Assembly (NCBI GenBank): GCA_030146905.1
Contig: JASLAV010000367.1
Span: 1 to 12,746 of the forward strand
Length of the DNA stretch: 12,746 nucleotides
DNA from: Lentzea sp.
GTDB lineage: Bacteria > Actinomycetota > Actinomycetes > Mycobacteriales > Pseudonocardiaceae
Direction: 5' to 3'
Made by a program: the position numbers and the translations under genes. Shown piece after piece: positions 12,225 through 12,746 of the stretch; positions within the stretch are counted from its first letter, which is position 1; the number at the start of each line of letters is the position of its first letter. The notes under the pieces were generated by a model, which saw only the letters and a program-made list of their open reading frames with translations, made no database searches and had not been told where the DNA came from.

Positions 12225-12746
12225 ATGGCGAACATCGGCAGACGGCGTAGGCCCGACCTGCGCGGCGGCGTGGCCGTCCGGGAGATCTACGCCTTGCACG
12301 CGCCTGAGTTGTACCGCTTCGCGTTGCGGCAACTCGGTGACTGCTGTGCCGCGGAAGAGGCCGTGCAGGAGGTGTTTCTGCGAGCGTGGAGATCTGGCGA
12401 CGGCTTCAGGCCCGAGTTGGCCAGCGTACGCGTGTGGCTGTTCGCGATCGCCCGCAACGTGGTGATCGACGAAGCTCGGTCGCGACTGCGGCACGACAAG
12501 CGGATGGCCGCCGCACGGGCAGTCGCTGCCGAGATCGGTGAGGTGAGCACGGACTTCGCGAACACCACGATCGATCGGCGTCTGGTCCAGGTGGCACTGT
12601 TGCGGATCAACGCGGACCAGCGCACCGCCGTCGTGGAGACCTACATCCGTGGCAGGTCGTACCGCGAGGTGGCCGCCGAACTGGACCTGCCGCAGGCGAC
12701 GTTGCGCAGCAGGGTCCACTTCGGACTCAAGGCCCTGCGGCTGACC
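12225..12746 (+). CDS. ECF-subfamily RNA polymerase sigma factor, 3' end outside window
   Basis: The frame runs open to the last base: 174 residues are visible, nearly the whole of a typical ECF factor of 170-200. Region 2 spans about residues 20-87 (APELYRFALRQLGD, AAEEAVQEVFLRAWR, VWLFAIARNVVIDEARSR), and region 4 about 122-172 (RTAVVETYIRGRSYREVAAE, LPQATLRSRVHFGLKALRL). It directs RNA polymerase to a small stress regulon and is usually held by an anti-sigma factor encoded directly downstream, which would lie outside this window. The helix-turn-helix and linker resemble SigK-like factors, but that is a tentative impression. ATG 12225-12227 has GGGGAG (12216-12221) only three bases away, rather close; no better in-frame start is seen. 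It is divergent from the secreted DUF4394 gene. Confidence 0.92.
   Translation, partial: MANIGRRRRPDLRGGVAVREIYALHAPELYRFALRQLGDCCAAEEAVQEVFLRAWRSGDGFRPELASVRVWLFAIARNVVIDEARSRLRHDKRMAAARAVAAEIGEVSTDFANTTIDRRLVQVALLRINADQRTAVVETYIRGRSYREVAAELDLPQATLRSRVHFGLKALRLT

Noticed and set aside
10775..12235. A 486-codon minus-strand open frame overlapping the DUF4394 gene and the dismutase end
   Set aside because: It is out of frame with the clear DUF4394 protein, arginine/proline/histidine-rich, and crosses two terminator hairpins.

Overview
The window comes from a high-GC actinobacterium. Evidence is the strong G/C bias at third codon positions, GTG starts, long antisense shadow reading frames, and families such as SpoIIE/RsbW/STAS partner-switching proteins, an ECF sigma factor and DUF4394. 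The protein flavour suggests a Pseudonocardiales-like or Streptomyces-like relative, but that is inference. No rRNA, tRNA, CRISPR array, insertion sequence or integrase was seen.

Left part (1-2091): a 5'-truncated Gfo/Idh/MocA oxidoreductase runs into the window. It is followed by a decayed stretch with a possible histidine-kinase C-terminal relic, a small intact 77-residue gene on the minus strand (GTG start at 1709 with a good ribosome binding site), and what looks like the C-terminal relic of an RsbW-like anti-sigma factor on the plus strand.

Central part (2092-8068): the core of the window is a two-gene minus-strand operon. A 1387-residue protein joins PAS, GAF, a hybrid histidine kinase, a receiver, PAS, GAF, a SpoIIE/PP2C phosphatase and an RsbW-like ATPase. 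Its stop overlaps the start of a 105-residue STAS anti-anti-sigma factor. Kinase-type anti-sigma domain, phosphatase and STAS substrate therefore come from one transcript. A sigma-B/F-like promoter (GTTG-N17-GGGTAT) sits about 40 bases upstream of the chosen start. A second STAS gene is transcribed divergently. Beyond it, on the minus strand, lies a clearly broken GAF-SpoIIE phosphatase gene with two compensating frameshifts and two internal deletions.

Right part (8069-12746): a beta-carbonic anhydrase, a convergent Sua5-type threonylcarbamoyl-AMP synthase, a decayed NB-ARC/AfsR-like ATPase fragment, and an Fe/Mn superoxide dismutase. The dismutase promoter region carries a TTGC-N9-GCAA inverted repeat resembling a nickel-responsive Nur box. 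Two strong hairpin terminators follow. Last come a secreted DUF4394 protein and a divergently transcribed ECF sigma factor that runs off the right edge.

Overall theme: stress response and its signalling (general-stress partner switching, superoxide defence, an ECF sigma factor), with at least two and probably four relics of signalling genes between the intact ones. The most interesting items are the one-polypeptide partner-switching protein with its coupled STAS partner, the degraded phosphatase paralogue, and the putative Nur operator.
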